Positions 8,161-18,545 of a DNA stretch of 64,000 nt are shown piece after piece. The notes beneath the pieces are model-generated. The model searched no databases and was not told the DNA's origin. It worked only from the letters and a program-made list of their open reading frames with translations. Both the position numbers and the translations under genes were made by a program. Positions within the stretch are counted from its first letter, which is position 1. Each line of letters opens with the position of its first letter. The stretch is from assembly GCF_013072695.1 (NCBI RefSeq), contig NZ_LXUK01000009.1, positions 172,352 to 236,351 on the forward strand, in the 5' to 3' direction. The DNA comes from Acinetobacter sp. Ac_5812. Lineage in GTDB: Bacteria; Pseudomonadota; Gammaproteobacteria; Pseudomonadales; Moraxellaceae.

Positions 8161-10221
8161 CTAATCTTGAGAGTCTGGATACAACGGACGATTTCCGGGA
8201 CTAATACGATTGATATGCAAGAAGGTCATATGACGTTCATACTTATCCAAGATGTCATTAATCACCTGTTCTTTGGTGTATCCAACCAGATCATTGTCCT
8301 GAGAGCCTTCATATAAGAAGGTTTCTAGACGGTAGTAGAACTGCTTGCCGCGTTTACCACGTTCACTGAAGTTTGGTGCGATATAACGTACCGGCCAGAT
8401 TTGATAAACGAAGTTGTGCTCTTCTTCCAAATAGATGGTTAAATCTAAATGATAGAGTGCATCGTTATCTTCCAATGCTGTTTGGGTGACATCAACATGC
8501 ATACCACGCTTCACCAGTTCATCAGCAACTGTGCGTACTGCTGGTTCACAAACACTATCAAGCATCCGTTGGGTTTCACTGGTACCTGGGTGATGCATCA
8601 CACGGGCTAAACGTTTCTTCCAGTTCAGGATATCCACGTTCCCGACCACGGGTGCAGCATTCATACTACGACTCGCCTTCCGGTAATCTTCCAGACGCAA
8701 AGACTTGTACAGACCCGCCATGACCAACAGCATGACAAAGCTAAAGGGTAAGCCCATGATCACCGTGGCACTTTGCAGTGCGGTAATCCCGTTTGCCATC
8801 AGCATTGCCAAGGTGAGCAAGCCAATTGCCGTTGCCCAAAATACTCTTAACCAGCGTGGCGCATCATTATCAACATTGGAAAATTTAGTGGTGAAGTTTC
8901 CTAAAACCAATGCACCAGAATCGGCAGAGGTTACATAGAACAATAGACCTGTAATCGTTGCCACACCTGCAATAAATGCAAACCACGGATATTGCGCCAA
9001 TAGGTCATAAAAACCATGCGCAGGATCAGTCAGAACCGTTTGAGCCAGTGCCGTATTGCCTTCAAAAATCACATTATATAAGGCACTGTTCCCAAAAATA
9101 GATAACCAAGTAATGGTAAACAATAAAGGAATGATCAAGGTGCCGCAGACGAATTCACGAATGGTACGACCACGAGAAATGCGCGCCAAGAACAGCCCCA
9201 CAAATGGCGACCAAGCCACCCACCACGCCCAGAAGAACAAGGTCCAACTGTTCATCCATTCTTTCGGCTGATCAAAAGCAAAACTTTCTAAGGCCAAACT
9301 TGGGAATCGACTGATATAGTCACCAAAGTTTTGTACCAAGGCATTGAGTAAGAATCCAGTATTGCCCAAGAACAATACAAACAACATTAAGCCAATTGCG
9401 GCAAAAATATTGATTTCAGATAACACCTTAATGCCTTTATTGACCCCAGCGGTTACCGAAATAATGGTGACAATAACGGCAACCAAAATCAGTGCCGACT
9501 GAATCAACAGGTTTTCAGGCCAGCCAAATAAGACATGCAAACCATAATTGATTTGAACGACGGCAATACCACAGGTGGTGGCAATACCAAAGATCGTCCC
9601 GATGACTGCGGCAATATCTACACTATGTCCAATTGGACCATCAATTTTTTTACCAAAAATTGGGTAGAGCGCAGAACGAATGGTCAGTGGCAAGTTATAA
9701 CGATAACTAAAGTAACCCAAGGCCATCCCGACCAAGGCATACATGCCCCAACCCGTTAAACCATAGTGGAACAGCGTCCAAACCATACCCTGACGCGCAG
9801 CTTCATAGGTTTGACCTTCGCCCACAGGCGGATTCATATAATGAGATAACGGCTCTGCAACAGAGAAGAACATTAAGTCTGTGCCGATGCCCGCTGCGAA
9901 CAGCATTGCGGACCAACTGAGTAAGCTGAACTCAGGTTTGGAGTGCTTCGGACCAAGTTTGATATCGCCATAACGTGAGCAAGCAATAAAAACCACAAAG
10001 ATTAAATACAATGTCGCAGCCAGTAAATAATACCAGCTGAATTTATCACTGACCCAAGCCAGTACCACATTGAGTAAATGATTGGCAAAGTCGTTAAATA
10101 AAATCGTTACCAGTGCAAATGTTAAAATAAGTAGAGCTGAAACATAGAAGACCACACGATTTAAATGGTCTTTATTCGCTAATGTAGCATCATCAACCGC
10201 TCTTGGATTATCTGTCGCCAT
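8161..10221 (-). CDS. BCCT choline transporter with long C-terminal domain (BetT2-like)
   Basis: Betaine/choline/carnitine family secondary transporter importing choline as glycine betaine precursor. The 686 residues comprise twelve membrane helices (about 25-510) and a soluble C-terminal extension of about 150 residues. The BCCT signature is visible in WTLFFWAWWVAWSPFVGLFLARISRGR (only key residues: WAWW, SPFVG, ARISRGRT). The long tail is the feature that in Acinetobacter separates the osmotically activated BetT2 from the shorter BetT1. Start ATG 10221 has AGGA upstream. It lies 117 bases downstream of the second BCCT gene on the same strand, so one transcript from the bet promoter is likely. 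Choline specificity is inferred from the bet locus. Confidence 0.9.
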   Translation of the reverse strand: MATDNPRAVDDATLANKDHLNRVVFYVSALLILTFALVTILFNDFANHLLNVVLAWVSDKFSWYYLLAATLYLIFVVFIACSRYGDIKLGPKHSKPEFSLLSWSAMLFAAGIGTDLMFFSVAEPLSHYMNPPVGEGQTYEAARQGMVWTLFHYGLTGWGMYALVGMALGYFSYRYNLPLTIRSALYPIFGKKIDGPIGHSVDIAAVIGTIFGIATTCGIAVVQINYGLHVLFGWPENLLIQSALILVAVIVTIISVTAGVNKGIKVLSEINIFAAIGLMLFVLFLGNTGFLLNALVQNFGDYISRFPSLALESFAFDQPKEWMNSWTLFFWAWWVAWSPFVGLFLARISRGRTIREFVCGTLIIPLLFTITWLSIFGNSALYNVIFEGNTALAQTVLTDPAHGFYDLLAQYPWFAFIAGVATITGLLFYVTSADSGALVLGNFTTKFSNVDNDAPRWLRVFWATAIGLLTLAMLMANGITALQSATVIMGLPFSFVMLLVMAGLYKSLRLEDYRKASRSMNAAPVVGNVDILNWKKRLARVMHHPGTSETQRMLDSVCEPAVRTVADELVKRGMHVDVTQTALEDNDALYHLDLTIYLEEEHNFVYQIWPVRYIAPNFSERGKRGKQFYYRLETFLYEGSQDNDLVGYTKEQVINDILDKYERHMTFLHINRISPGNRPLYPDSQD

Positions 10222-10338
10222 ACAATCCTCAGGGAGTTAGAGAAGAAAAAGAAAATATTCATCCACGTCTTTTCATCACTAGATCAATGAAAAGACATAT
10301 CTGAATAGAAAATGAAAAACAAAAGTTATTTACCCGAA

Positions 10339-11952
10339 TTACAATGTTTCTGATTTTTCAGTTGTGTGATGTGATGACTGAGTGTCCTGCGTTATCACTT
10401 GCGGTGGTGTAGGACTAAAAAATTGATCCTGTTTAACTGCTTTGGCAAGGCCAAACATATACAGCAAAATAATAACGGAGAATGGCAAACCACAGAGTAC
10501 TACGGCACTTTGCATGGAGTGGAAACTCCCTGCCAACAGCAGCCCAATACTGACAATGGTAATCACCACAGACCAGAAAATTCGTAACCAAATTGGTGAA
10601 TCACTTTCATTGCTACCCCCTTTCGAGGACAGATTTGCGATCATGAGTGTACCAGAACCCACAGGGGTCAAAAACAATACGAAACAAATCACAACAACAA
10701 TCCCAGCAACATAAGGATTGAAGGGTAAAAATTCGAGAAGCTTAAATAAGGACAAAGCAGGGTCAGTCAGTACCAAATCCCCGAGGATTTTTTGCTTCTG
10801 TTCCAAAATAAAATAGATTGCAGTATTGCCAAAAATCGAGATCCAAGCCAAGGTAAAACCCAGTGGAATCAGACAGACACCGAGTACAACTTCACGAATA
10901 GTACGACCTTTGGAAATCCGCGCAATAAACATCCCTACAAATGGCGCCCATGCAATCCACCATGCCCAATAAAACACCGTCCACGAACCTAACCACTCAC
11001 CTGCCTTGCTGTTGTAGAGATACATGTCAAAGCTTTTTGCCAGAAAATGATCGAGATAATCACCCATGTTCTGGACTAAACCATTGAGCAAGTGGTTGGT
11101 TGGCCCTGTCAGGAATACGAATAGTAATAAGGCGTAGAGTAAACGTAAGTTGATGCGGGATAACCACGCCAAGCCCTTTTCAATCCCAACCACGGTGGTC
11201 ATGGTCGCGACTGACATCATCAGCAACACCACGGCAATCAAGGTCGTATTATTATTGGGAATCTCAGGAAGTAGATAATGCACGCCAGACACCAGTACCA
11301 AAGCACCGATGCCGAGATTGGTCACCAAAGAAATGACTGTGGCTAAAATCCCAAAGCCATCGACAAAATCACCAACCAAGCCATAGATTCGCTCACCAAA
11401 GATTGGATACAGTGCGGAACGCAAGGCCAACGGCAAATCTCGACGAAAGGCGAAATAACCCAAAGTCACACCCAGTAAGGCATACAATACCCAACCATGA
11501 ATGCCCCAATGCAGAAAGCTATACATCATGGCATCACGCGCAGCTTGAATCGTTCCACCCTGACCTTCTGGTGGTCGCAGGAAATGATCAACTGGCTCAG
11601 CCACACCGTAATACAGCAGTGCAATCCCGATGCCTGCGGAAAACAGCATCGACACCCAAGCCAAATAGCCAAACTCAGGTTTATCGTCATCTTTGCCTAA
11701 TGGAATCTGCCCAACCCGAGAAAAAGCCAGCCATGCTACAAAACCTAAACAAACCACAATCACCAGCATGTAATACCAGCCAAATAATTGGTTCGCCTGC
11801 CCTTGTATATAGGTTAACCAGAACTGACTGCGCTGTGGAAACAACACAAACAATAGGCCAAAAATGCCGATACTGATTGCAGAGCTCCAAAAAACAAACA
11901 AATTTAAACGTATAGGTTCAGATGGGGACCCTTCATTACTTTCTGACACCAT
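10339..11952 (-). CDS. BCCT choline transporter, short form (BetT1-like)
   Basis: A 537-residue BCCT transporter with the twelve-helix core and only a brief C-terminal tail. The family motif region reads WTVFYWAWWIAWAPFVGMF, followed by ARISKGRTIRE. The absence of the long regulatory tail suggests an osmolarity-independent choline importer, as described for BetT1 of Acinetobacter baylyi. The start ATG 11952 has a strong AAGGAG seven bases upstream. It is transcribed away from betIBA, and its predicted promoter shares a palindromic operator with betI, so choline-responsive repression by BetI is likely. Confidence 0.9.
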   Translation of the reverse strand: MVSESNEGSPSEPIRLNLFVFWSSAISIGIFGLLFVLFPQRSQFWLTYIQGQANQLFGWYYMLVIVVCLGFVAWLAFSRVGQIPLGKDDDKPEFGYLAWVSMLFSAGIGIALLYYGVAEPVDHFLRPPEGQGGTIQAARDAMMYSFLHWGIHGWVLYALLGVTLGYFAFRRDLPLALRSALYPIFGERIYGLVGDFVDGFGILATVISLVTNLGIGALVLVSGVHYLLPEIPNNNTTLIAVVLLMMSVATMTTVVGIEKGLAWLSRINLRLLYALLLFVFLTGPTNHLLNGLVQNMGDYLDHFLAKSFDMYLYNSKAGEWLGSWTVFYWAWWIAWAPFVGMFIARISKGRTIREVVLGVCLIPLGFTLAWISIFGNTAIYFILEQKQKILGDLVLTDPALSLFKLLEFLPFNPYVAGIVVVICFVLFLTPVGSGTLMIANLSSKGGSNESDSPIWLRIFWSVVITIVSIGLLLAGSFHSMQSAVVLCGLPFSVIILLYMFGLAKAVKQDQFFSPTPPQVITQDTQSSHHTTEKSETL

Positions 11953-12096
11953 GTTCTTGCTCCTTGCAATTGGTGTTTTTTTCTTAAAAAATAATGTGAT
12001 AAGTGTTCAATTCTGCTTATCGCCTTATCCATAAGAATCTTTGGTTTATTACTTTACATCTGTTCTTACCAATCAAAAATTCATTGATTTTTACAG

Positions 12097-12142
12097 ATTA
12101 TACTTTTTATTGATTGAACGTTCAATCAATAAAAAGTATGAT
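12097..12142. promoter_or_regulatory. BetI operator with divergent mirror-image promoters
   Basis: A perfect 40-bp palindrome spans 12100-12139, centred on AACGTT. On the plus strand TTGAAC (12114-12119), a 17-base spacer and TATGAT (12137-12142) form a promoter for betIBA. On the minus strand TTGAAC (complement of 12120-12125), 17 bases and TATAAT (complement of 12097-12102) form one for the BCCT genes. The two -35 boxes abut at the palindrome centre, so one bound repressor would block both. Assignment to BetI is by position. Confidence 0.88.
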
Positions 12143-12217
12143 AAAAAAATGTTATGATGCTCTACATCGAGAAATGTTGAATAAAAAGCACCTTGGCAGG
12201 GCTTTAAATGGATAAGC

Positions 12218-12844
12218 ATGACAAAGCGTAGAGTAAAACCAGAGCATGTGCGACGTGAAGAGATTATTAACGCCGCATTTTATGTAATTTCTGAAGTGGG
12301 GTTATCCAATACCACCATTGCACAAATTGCAAAAAAGGCCGAACTATCGACCGGTATTGTGAGTCACTATTTTGGTGACAAACAGGGATTAATCAATACC
12401 TGTATGCAAGAAATGCTCAACGTTTTGCGTCAAAAGACTGACCAATACAAAGCCGAAGCAGATGCGCATCCAGAAAGCCAGATTAAGGCCATTATTGATT
12501 CCAACTTCGATATCAGTCAGGTCAACAAACAAGCCATGCGGGTCTGGTTAGACTTTTGGTCTGCCAGTATGCACCTTCCCGAACTTGGACGTTTACAACG
12601 AATTAATGATCAACGCCTGTATTCCAACTTGAAACATTATTTTCTGATGTTGGTGGAGGATAAACAACAGGCCAGCATTGCCGCTCGCGGATTAGCGGCT
12701 TTGATTGACGGATTATGGTTACGCGGCAGTTTAAGCAGTCACGATGAGTTTGACAGCCAGCTGGCACGTTCCATTGCTTATGATTATGTAAAAACGCAAA
12801 TCCAATTTGCGAACACGCCTTTGCAGGAGAAACAGAATGAGTGA
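12218..12844 (+). CDS. betI: Choline-responsive repressor BetI
   Basis: TetR-family repressor of the glycine betaine genes, 208 residues. The HTH is at about residues 10-55, with [18 protein letters not shown] and [14 protein letters not shown], where SHYFGDK marks the recognition helix of BetI-like proteins. The larger C-terminal domain would bind choline. It is the first gene of betIBA, 76 bases after the predicted -10 box, and its stop overlaps the betB start by eight bases (ATGAGTGA), indicating translational coupling. Autoregulation through the adjacent palindrome is likely. Confidence 0.95.
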   Translation: MTKRRVKPEHVRREEIINAAFYVISEVGLSNTTIAQIAKKAELSTGIVSHYFGDKQGLINTCMQEMLNVLRQKTDQYKAEADAHPESQIKAIIDSNFDISQVNKQAMRVWLDFWSASMHLPELGRLQRINDQRLYSNLKHYFLMLVEDKQQASIAARGLAALIDGLWLRGSLSSHDEFDSQLARSIAYDYVKTQIQFANTPLQEKQNE

Positions 12845-14309
12845 TGCACAAGTTCACCAGTTATATATCCACGGACGTTATGTCTCAGCAACCAGTGGTC
12901 AAACATTTAACAGCATTAACCCTGCCAACGGTGAAGTGATCGCAACACTTCAACAAGCCTCACAACAAGACATTGAAGCGGCTGTTCAAAGCGCACAACA
13001 AGGCCAGAAAGTCTGGGCAGCGATGACCGCGATGGAGCGTTCACGCATCCTACGCCGTGCGGTTGATATCCTACGTGAACGTAATGATGAACTTGCCCAG
13101 CTCGAAACCCTCGATACCGGTAAGGCCTACAGCGAAACATCGACTGTTGATATTGTGACAGGCGCAGATGTACTCGAATACTACGCTGGCCTTGCCACAG
13201 CCATTCAAGGCGAGCAAGTGCCACTTCGTGAATCAAGCTTCTTCTATACCCGTCGTGAACCCCTCGGTGTGGTTGCTGGTATCGGTGCTTGGAACTATCC
13301 AATTCAAATCGCAATGTGGAAATCTGCCCCTGCCCTTGCTGCGGGAAATGCCATGATTTTCAAACCAAGCGAAACCACCCCGCTTACCGCATTTAAACTT
13401 GCTGAAATCTATACTGAAGCGGGCCTACCAGACGGCGTCTTTAACGTGGTTCAAGGTGCGGGGCGTGATATCGGTCAATGGTTAACTGAACATCCTGTGA
13501 TTGAAAAAATCTCATTCACTGGTGGCGTCGAAACTGGCAAGAAAGTCATGGCCAGTGCTGCGGGTTCGACCTTGAAAGAAGTCACCATGGAGCTAGGTGG
13601 TAAATCACCACTAATTATCTGTGATGATGCCAACCTTGACCGTGCTGCGGATATTGCAGTCATGGCAAACTTCTTTAGCTCAGGCCAAGTCTGTACCAAT
13701 GGTACCCGTGTGTTTGTACCAAAAGCCTTGCTTGCTGACTTTGAAGCAGCGGTTGTGGAACGGGTAAAACGGATTCGTATTGGCGATCCGATGGCTGAGC
13801 AAACCAATTTCGGACCTCTCACCAGTTTCCCGCATATGGAAAAAGTGTTGTCTTTCATTGAGTCAGGCAAACAGCAAGGTGCAAAACTGTTGATTGGGGG
13901 TGGTCGTGCTACAGAAGGTGATCTTGCCAAAGGTGCTTATGTGCTCCCGACGGTATTCAGCAACTGCCAAGATGATATGGCGATTGTTCAAGAAGAAATC
14001 TTCGGCCCTGTGATGAGCATTCTCAGCTATGAAACTGAGGAAGAAGTGATCCGTCGTGCCAATGACACCAGCTTTGGCTTAGCCGCAGGTGTGGTAACTC
14101 AAGACATCAGCAAAGCGCATCGCATGATTCATCAACTTGAAGCCGGTATCTGCTGGATCAATACCTGGGGCGAATCACCTGCTGAAATGCCAGTGGGCGG
14201 CTACAAGCAATCTGGTGTTGGTCGTGAAAATGGCTTAACCACGTTGGGTCATTACACCCGTATCAAATCCGTTCAAGTTGAGTTAGGTGAGTATCACAGC
14301 ATTTTCTAA
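12837..14309 (+). CDS. betB: Betaine-aldehyde dehydrogenase
   Basis: NAD(P)-dependent enzyme that converts betaine aldehyde to glycine betaine, the second step of osmoprotectant synthesis from choline. The protein has 490 residues, the usual BetB length. The aldehyde dehydrogenase active-site Glu252 lies in MELGGKSP and the nucleophile Cys286 in GQVCTNGTR; the cofactor segment SFTGGVETG is at about 226-234. I chose ATG 12837 because it has GGAG eight bases upstream and begins at the normal BetB N terminus; a longer reading would run back into betI. It overlaps betI by eight bases and precedes betA by 91. Confidence 0.97.
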   Translation: MSDAQVHQLYIHGRYVSATSGQTFNSINPANGEVIATLQQASQQDIEAAVQSAQQGQKVWAAMTAMERSRILRRAVDILRERNDELAQLETLDTGKAYSETSTVDIVTGADVLEYYAGLATAIQGEQVPLRESSFFYTRREPLGVVAGIGAWNYPIQIAMWKSAPALAAGNAMIFKPSETTPLTAFKLAEIYTEAGLPDGVFNVVQGAGRDIGQWLTEHPVIEKISFTGGVETGKKVMASAAGSTLKEVTMELGGKSPLIICDDANLDRAADIAVMANFFSSGQVCTNGTRVFVPKALLADFEAAVVERVKRIRIGDPMAEQTNFGPLTSFPHMEKVLSFIESGKQQGAKLLIGGGRATEGDLAKGAYVLPTVFSNCQDDMAIVQEEIFGPVMSILSYETEEEVIRRANDTSFGLAAGVVTQDISKAHRMIHQLEAGICWINTWGESPAEMPVGGYKQSGVGRENGLTTLGHYTRIKSVQVELGEYHSIF

Positions 14310-14400
14310 TGCGCTCAGCTGTCACCCTCAAAATTAATCCTCAATGCCGAGCAATCCCATGATTGCATCGGCATCCTCAAGAATAGAAAAAGGGATAACG

Positions 14401-16095
14401 ATGAATACTCAAGCGTATGACTACATTATCATTGGCGCAGGATCTGCCGGAAATGTACTCGCAACACGTCTGACTGAAGACAAAGACGTGACTGTTTTAC
14501 TTTTGGAAGCCGGTGGTCCAGACTACCGTTTAGATTTCCGTACTCAAATGCCAGCCGCTTTGGCCTTTCCTTTACAAGGTCGTCGCTATAACTGGGCCTA
14601 TGAAACCGATCCTGAACCCCACATGAACAATCGCCGTATGGAATGTGGTCGTGGTAAGGGTCTCGGTGGTTCTTCACTGATTAATGGCATGTGCTATATC
14701 CGTGGCAATGCCATGGATTTGGATCAGTGGGCAAGCATGAAAGGTCTGGAAGACTGGAGCTACGCCGACTGCTTACCTTACTATAAAAAAGCCGAAACCC
14801 GTGATATTGGCGGCAATGACTATCATGGCGACAAAGGTCCTGTGTCCGTGGCAACCCCTAAAAATGGCAATAATGTGCTGTTCCATGCCATGGTTGAAGC
14901 AGGCGTACAGGCAGGTTACCCACGTACCGATGACTTAAATGGTTATCAACAAGAAGGTTTCGGTCCAATGGACCGTACCGTGACCCCCAAAGGTCGTCGC
15001 TCAAGTACCGCGCGTGGTTATCTGGATCTGGCTAAAGGTCGTCCGAATTTAACCATCGTCACGCATGCCACCACCAATAAAATCCTGTTTAATCAAAAAC
15101 AGGCGGTGGGTGTGGAATATATTATTGGTGCAGACCAAGCCAATATGAAACAGGCACAAGCCAAACGTGAAGTTTTGCTCTGTGCAGGTGCGATTGCCTC
15201 ACCACAAATCCTGCAACGTTCAGGTGTAGGTGAAAGTACCTTCCTGAAATCGATGGATATTGATGTGGTACATGACCTACCGGGTGTGGGTGAGAATCTG
15301 CAAGACCACTTGGAAATGTATTTGCAATATCAATGTAAACAACCTGTTTCACTTTACCCTGCACTACAATGGTATAACCAACCTGCCATTGGTGCTGAAT
15401 GGTTATTCAATGGCACAGGTGTGGGGGCAAGCAACCAGTTTGAAGCGGGTGGCTTTATCCGTAGTTCGGAAGAGTTCGACTGGCCAAATATCCAGTATCA
15501 CTTCTTGCCTGTTGCGATTAACTACAACGGCAGTAATGCAGTAAAAGAGCATGGCTTCCAAGCCCATGTCGGTTCAATGCGCTCGCCTTCGCGTGGTCGG
15601 ATCAAGCTCAAATCCAAAGATCCATTTGAGCATCCAAGTATTCTGTTCAACTACATGTCTACAGAACAAGACTGGCGTGAATTCCGTGATGCGATCCGTA
15701 TCACCCGTGAAATTATGGCGCAACCTGCACTTGATCCATATCGTGGTGAAGAAATCAGTCCAGGTAAACATATCCAGACCGATGCTGAACTGGACGAGTT
15801 CGTACGTAGCCATGCGGAAACAGCGTTCCATCCATCATGTAGCTGTAAGATGGGCGAAGATGATATGGCGGTGGTCGATGGACAAGGTCGAGTCCATGGC
15901 GTACAAGGCTTACGTGTGGTCGATGCTTCCATCATGCCACTGATTATTACCGGTAACTTAAATGCCACCACCATTATGATCGCAGAAAAAATTGCAGATC
16001 AAATCCGTGGTCAAAAACTCCCTCGCTCTGAGGCGGGCTATTACAAAGCAGATACAGCACCTGTACGTCAAGCACCGTTACGTCCAATACAATAA
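14401..16095 (+). CDS. betA: Choline dehydrogenase
   Basis: FAD-dependent GMC oxidoreductase that oxidises choline to betaine aldehyde, membrane-associated and feeding electrons to the respiratory chain. The 564-residue protein begins with the ADP-binding motif [18 protein letters not shown], carries the GMC signatures [15 protein letters not shown] and [15 protein letters not shown], and ends with [10 protein letters not shown], where the active-site His lies, and RVVDASIMP. Start ATG 14401 has AAAAAGGGA upstream; an in-frame ATG 57 bases earlier lacks one. It is the third gene of betIBA; a GC-rich hairpin follows, then a porin gene on the same strand. Confidence 0.96.
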   Translation: MNTQAYDYIIIGAGSAGNVLATRLTEDKDVTVLLLEAGGPDYRLDFRTQMPAALAFPLQGRRYNWAYETDPEPHMNNRRMECGRGKGLGGSSLINGMCYIRGNAMDLDQWASMKGLEDWSYADCLPYYKKAETRDIGGNDYHGDKGPVSVATPKNGNNVLFHAMVEAGVQAGYPRTDDLNGYQQEGFGPMDRTVTPKGRRSSTARGYLDLAKGRPNLTIVTHATTNKILFNQKQAVGVEYIIGADQANMKQAQAKREVLLCAGAIASPQILQRSGVGESTFLKSMDIDVVHDLPGVGENLQDHLEMYLQYQCKQPVSLYPALQWYNQPAIGAEWLFNGTGVGASNQFEAGGFIRSSEEFDWPNIQYHFLPVAINYNGSNAVKEHGFQAHVGSMRSPSRGRIKLKSKDPFEHPSILFNYMSTEQDWREFRDAIRITREIMAQPALDPYRGEEISPGKHIQTDAELDEFVRSHAETAFHPSCSCKMGEDDMAVVDGQGRVHGVQGLRVVDASIMPLIITGNLNATTIMIAEKIADQIRGQKLPRSEAGYYKADTAPVRQAPLRPIQ

Positions 16096-16117
16096 GCAAG
16101 AAATTCCTTTAGGGGAT

Positions 16118-16138
16118 ACCCGAAGCCCAGCTTCGGGT
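16118..16138 (+). terminator. Hairpin between betA and the porin gene
   Basis: A perfect 9-bp stem (ACCCGAAGC / GCTTCGGGT) with a three-base loop, 22 bases after betA. Only a weak pyrimidine run follows, so it may be a leaky terminator or mRNA 3'-end stabiliser that lets some transcripts continue into the porin gene. Confidence 0.6.
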
Positions 16139-16158
16139 TCCACTTCATTCAGGGAGAA

Positions 16159-16944
16159 ATGATGAAAAAAACTTTATTCTTAATTGCACCTTTGGCTTTT
16201 TATTTTCAAAGCACCCACGCCACTGAAGCGACCTCACCCTACTCAGCCAATATCACAGTAGCCAGCCAATACGTTTCTCGCGGTTTTCAACAAACTTGGG
16301 GCAAACCAGCCTTGCAAGGGGGACTGGACTACAATCATGCCAGTGGTTTTTATGCAGGCACTTGGGCATCGACCGTAAGCGATCATTTTATTCGGGATGC
16401 TTCAGTCGAATGGGATGTATATACTGGCTATAGCCGTAGTTTTGGTGATTTAACCGTTGGCACTAAAGTCGCCTATTACTATTATCCTGGGGCAAAAACC
16501 ACTGCGGATACAGGCAATACCCGTTTTGATTATGGGGAAATTATTCCTGAAATCAGCTATGGGCCGCTCAGCGTTAAATATGCGATTACCTATACCCAAG
16601 ATTATTTCGGCAATAATTCGGATACCTTGGGCGTCGGCAACAATAAGCATTCACGTGGCTCAGGGTATTTAGATGTCAATTGGCATCAACCGATTACGCA
16701 AGGTTGGTCAGTCGATGCACATTATGGCAACCAACGCATTAAAAACTTTTCTGCTGCCAGCTTCCAAGATGCCAGTTTTGCCGTCAACAAAGAACTACCC
16801 TACAATCTTTCCAGCAGTTTGACCTATAGCAAAGCATGGGATAAAGACGGTTTTTATCAGCAATACAGCAATGGCAATCCCAACGCCAAAGTCTCCAATC
16901 CGATTGATTCAACCGTGACTTTGTCACTGACCAAAAGTTTCTAA
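16159..16944 (+). CDS. TorF family putative porin
   Basis: Outer-membrane beta-barrel protein of 261 residues. A signal peptide is visible (MMKKTLFLIAPLAFYFQSTHA, cleaved after THA). The mature part starts with the family pattern SANITVASQYVSRGFQQT, in which the SRG.. segment is typical of this group (formerly Gcw_chp), and it ends in a terminal Phe (LTKSF) as barrel proteins do. GGGAG precedes the ATG pair; either ATG may be used. It lies 63 bases downstream of betA on the same strand, so a role in passage of choline or betaine through the outer membrane is a reasonable inference, not shown. Confidence 0.88.
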   Translation: MMKKTLFLIAPLAFYFQSTHATEATSPYSANITVASQYVSRGFQQTWGKPALQGGLDYNHASGFYAGTWASTVSDHFIRDASVEWDVYTGYSRSFGDLTVGTKVAYYYYPGAKTTADTGNTRFDYGEIIPEISYGPLSVKYAITYTQDYFGNNSDTLGVGNNKHSRGSGYLDVNWHQPITQGWSVDAHYGNQRIKNFSAASFQDASFAVNKELPYNLSSSLTYSKAWDKDGFYQQYSNGNPNAKVSNPIDSTVTLSLTKSF

Positions 16945-16973
16945 TCCTAGCTGGATCAAACCTTCTGACATAA

Positions 16974-17001
16974 AAAAGCCGCTTCATTACAAGCGGCTTT
17001 T
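16974..17001. terminator. Bidirectional terminator
   Basis: GCCGCTT / AAGCGGC stem with a six-base loop and flanking A- and T-runs, between the porin gene (+) and the zinc dehydrogenase gene (-). Confidence 0.9.
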
Positions 17002-17014
17002 AAAATCTTGGCTG

Positions 17015-18190
17015 TTATGCCTTGATCAACTCAATCGTTGAGCCTGCACGTTTGGGATCAATCAGAATCTTGGCATGTTGCTCTGGATCACGCAGCGCCT
17101 CAAAAGCATTGCCTATCCCTTCCAAACCGACCACACCCGTGATCAACGGTGAACAATCGACTTTACCTTCCGCAATCATATGCAGCGTGTCACGGAATTC
17201 AAGTGGGGTATAACCCAACACATACTGGATTTCCAACTCTTTATTAATCGCCAAGGCAGGTTCAATCTTGTCACTTTGCATACACACCCCCACCCCAACG
17301 ATACGTGAGAACAGCGGCGCACCTTCCAATATCTGCTGCATAATCCCAGCCACACCCACGCACTCAAAAATCACTGGACGTTTCGGCAATATCCCAAGTT
17401 TATCACCGACACGCATGGCATTGACCCAAGGTAATGAGTAGGTCTGAACCTTGTCAAAAATCCCCATGCCCATATTCACAGCTTCAGAAACATTGCCCAA
17501 TAGCCCAAGTTCTTTCCAATTACCAAATGGAGACTGTTGTTTAGGATCAATCAAGACATCCGCACCACATTGCTCAGCCAAACGACGACGGTTTGGTGAA
17601 AAATCACTGGCAATCACGGTTTTGACGCCTGCTGCTTTGAGCATAATAATCACGCCCAAACCCACAGGACCACAGCCAATCACGATCGCTGGCTCATTTT
17701 TCTTAATTCGACTACGACGTACCGCATGTAAGGCAACCGCCATTGGTTCAGTCAGCGCGGCACGATCCGCGTCTAAACCATTCGGAACTTCAAACATCAA
17801 ACTCGATTGCACCAAGACTTGCTCTGCATAACCACCAGAAGCACTTGGCGACAATCCCGTCGGAACATAACCTTGTGGATCAACATTTAACAATGGCATG
17901 GCACAAACCAAAGTATCTGCTTTCAATTTACGCCGTGTTTTTGGGCCATAGTCCAAGACTTTGCCACAGAACTCATGACCAAACACCAGTTTATCCGAGG
18001 ACTTTGCCACCCCATTGAAACCAACTCGTGCTGCCAAATCATGCATGTGATCACAGTGATGTTGCATATGTAAATCAGAACCACAGATACCACAACGTAC
18101 CACTTCAAGTAAGACTTGCCCCTTTGCAGGAACCAATTGAAGGCTGTCTTCCAGTTTTAATTCAGCGTTATGACAAATCAGAGATTTCAT
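17015..18190 (-). CDS. Zinc-binding alcohol dehydrogenase family protein
   Basis: Medium-chain dehydrogenase/reductase of 391 residues. Catalytic zinc ligands are visible: Cys in RCGICGSDLH (about residues 33-41) and GHEFCG. The Rossmann motif is IGCGPVGLGVI (about 170-180) followed by an acidic SDFS, suggesting NAD(H). The four-cysteine structural zinc lobe of classical alcohol dehydrogenases is absent: the segment after KVLDYGPKTRRKLKADT has a single Cys. The substrate is unknown. It is convergent with the bet operon and divergent from the NAD salvage genes across a 355-base gap. Confidence 0.85.
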   Translation of the reverse strand: MKSLICHNAELKLEDSLQLVPAKGQVLLEVVRCGICGSDLHMQHHCDHMHDLAARVGFNGVAKSSDKLVFGHEFCGKVLDYGPKTRRKLKADTLVCAMPLLNVDPQGYVPTGLSPSASGGYAEQVLVQSSLMFEVPNGLDADRAALTEPMAVALHAVRRSRIKKNEPAIVIGCGPVGLGVIIMLKAAGVKTVIASDFSPNRRRLAEQCGADVLIDPKQQSPFGNWKELGLLGNVSEAVNMGMGIFDKVQTYSLPWVNAMRVGDKLGILPKRPVIFECVGVAGIMQQILEGAPLFSRIVGVGVCMQSDKIEPALAINKELEIQYVLGYTPLEFRDTLHMIAEGKVDCSPLITGVVGLEGIGNAFEALRDPEQHAKILIDPKRAGSTIELIKA

Positions 18191-18545
18191 AGGATGCTTT
18201 CCTTTTTTGTTTTATTTCCATTGTTCACCTTCAGCACGTTGACCTGTTGCAGTATCAAGCAAACAACACATAACTCAATCCTGACAAGGATAATTGTCAA
18301 AAACCATGACCTAAATATCAATATATCGCAGCAATAAAGTCAGCACATGATGTATTTTAGGATAGCCCGATTGATTGAAAAAAGATTAAAAATCATTCTC
18401 TTTAAACTTCAAATAGATGACACTATTTTTCTAAATTACTTCCCTATTTTCATTAAAACGATCAAATTTAACACTTGCATTCAATAGTGTCATTATGCCA
18501 ATATATATTTAATGGCTTTAAGCCACTATAAAAGAGAAACTAAAA
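18191..18545. promoter_or_regulatory. Divergent control region with an 11-bp inverted repeat
   Basis: The gap between the dehydrogenase gene and the NAD salvage genes holds ATGACACTATT at 18417-18427 and its exact complement AATAGTGTCAT at 18483-18493, 66 bases apart centre to centre. A further CACTATA occurs at 18524-18530 and a small palindrome TGGCT-N3-AGCCA at 18513-18525, next to the ribosome site of the first salvage gene. Candidate sites for the NrtR-like regulator encoded downstream; I could not define the promoter. Confidence 0.4.
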
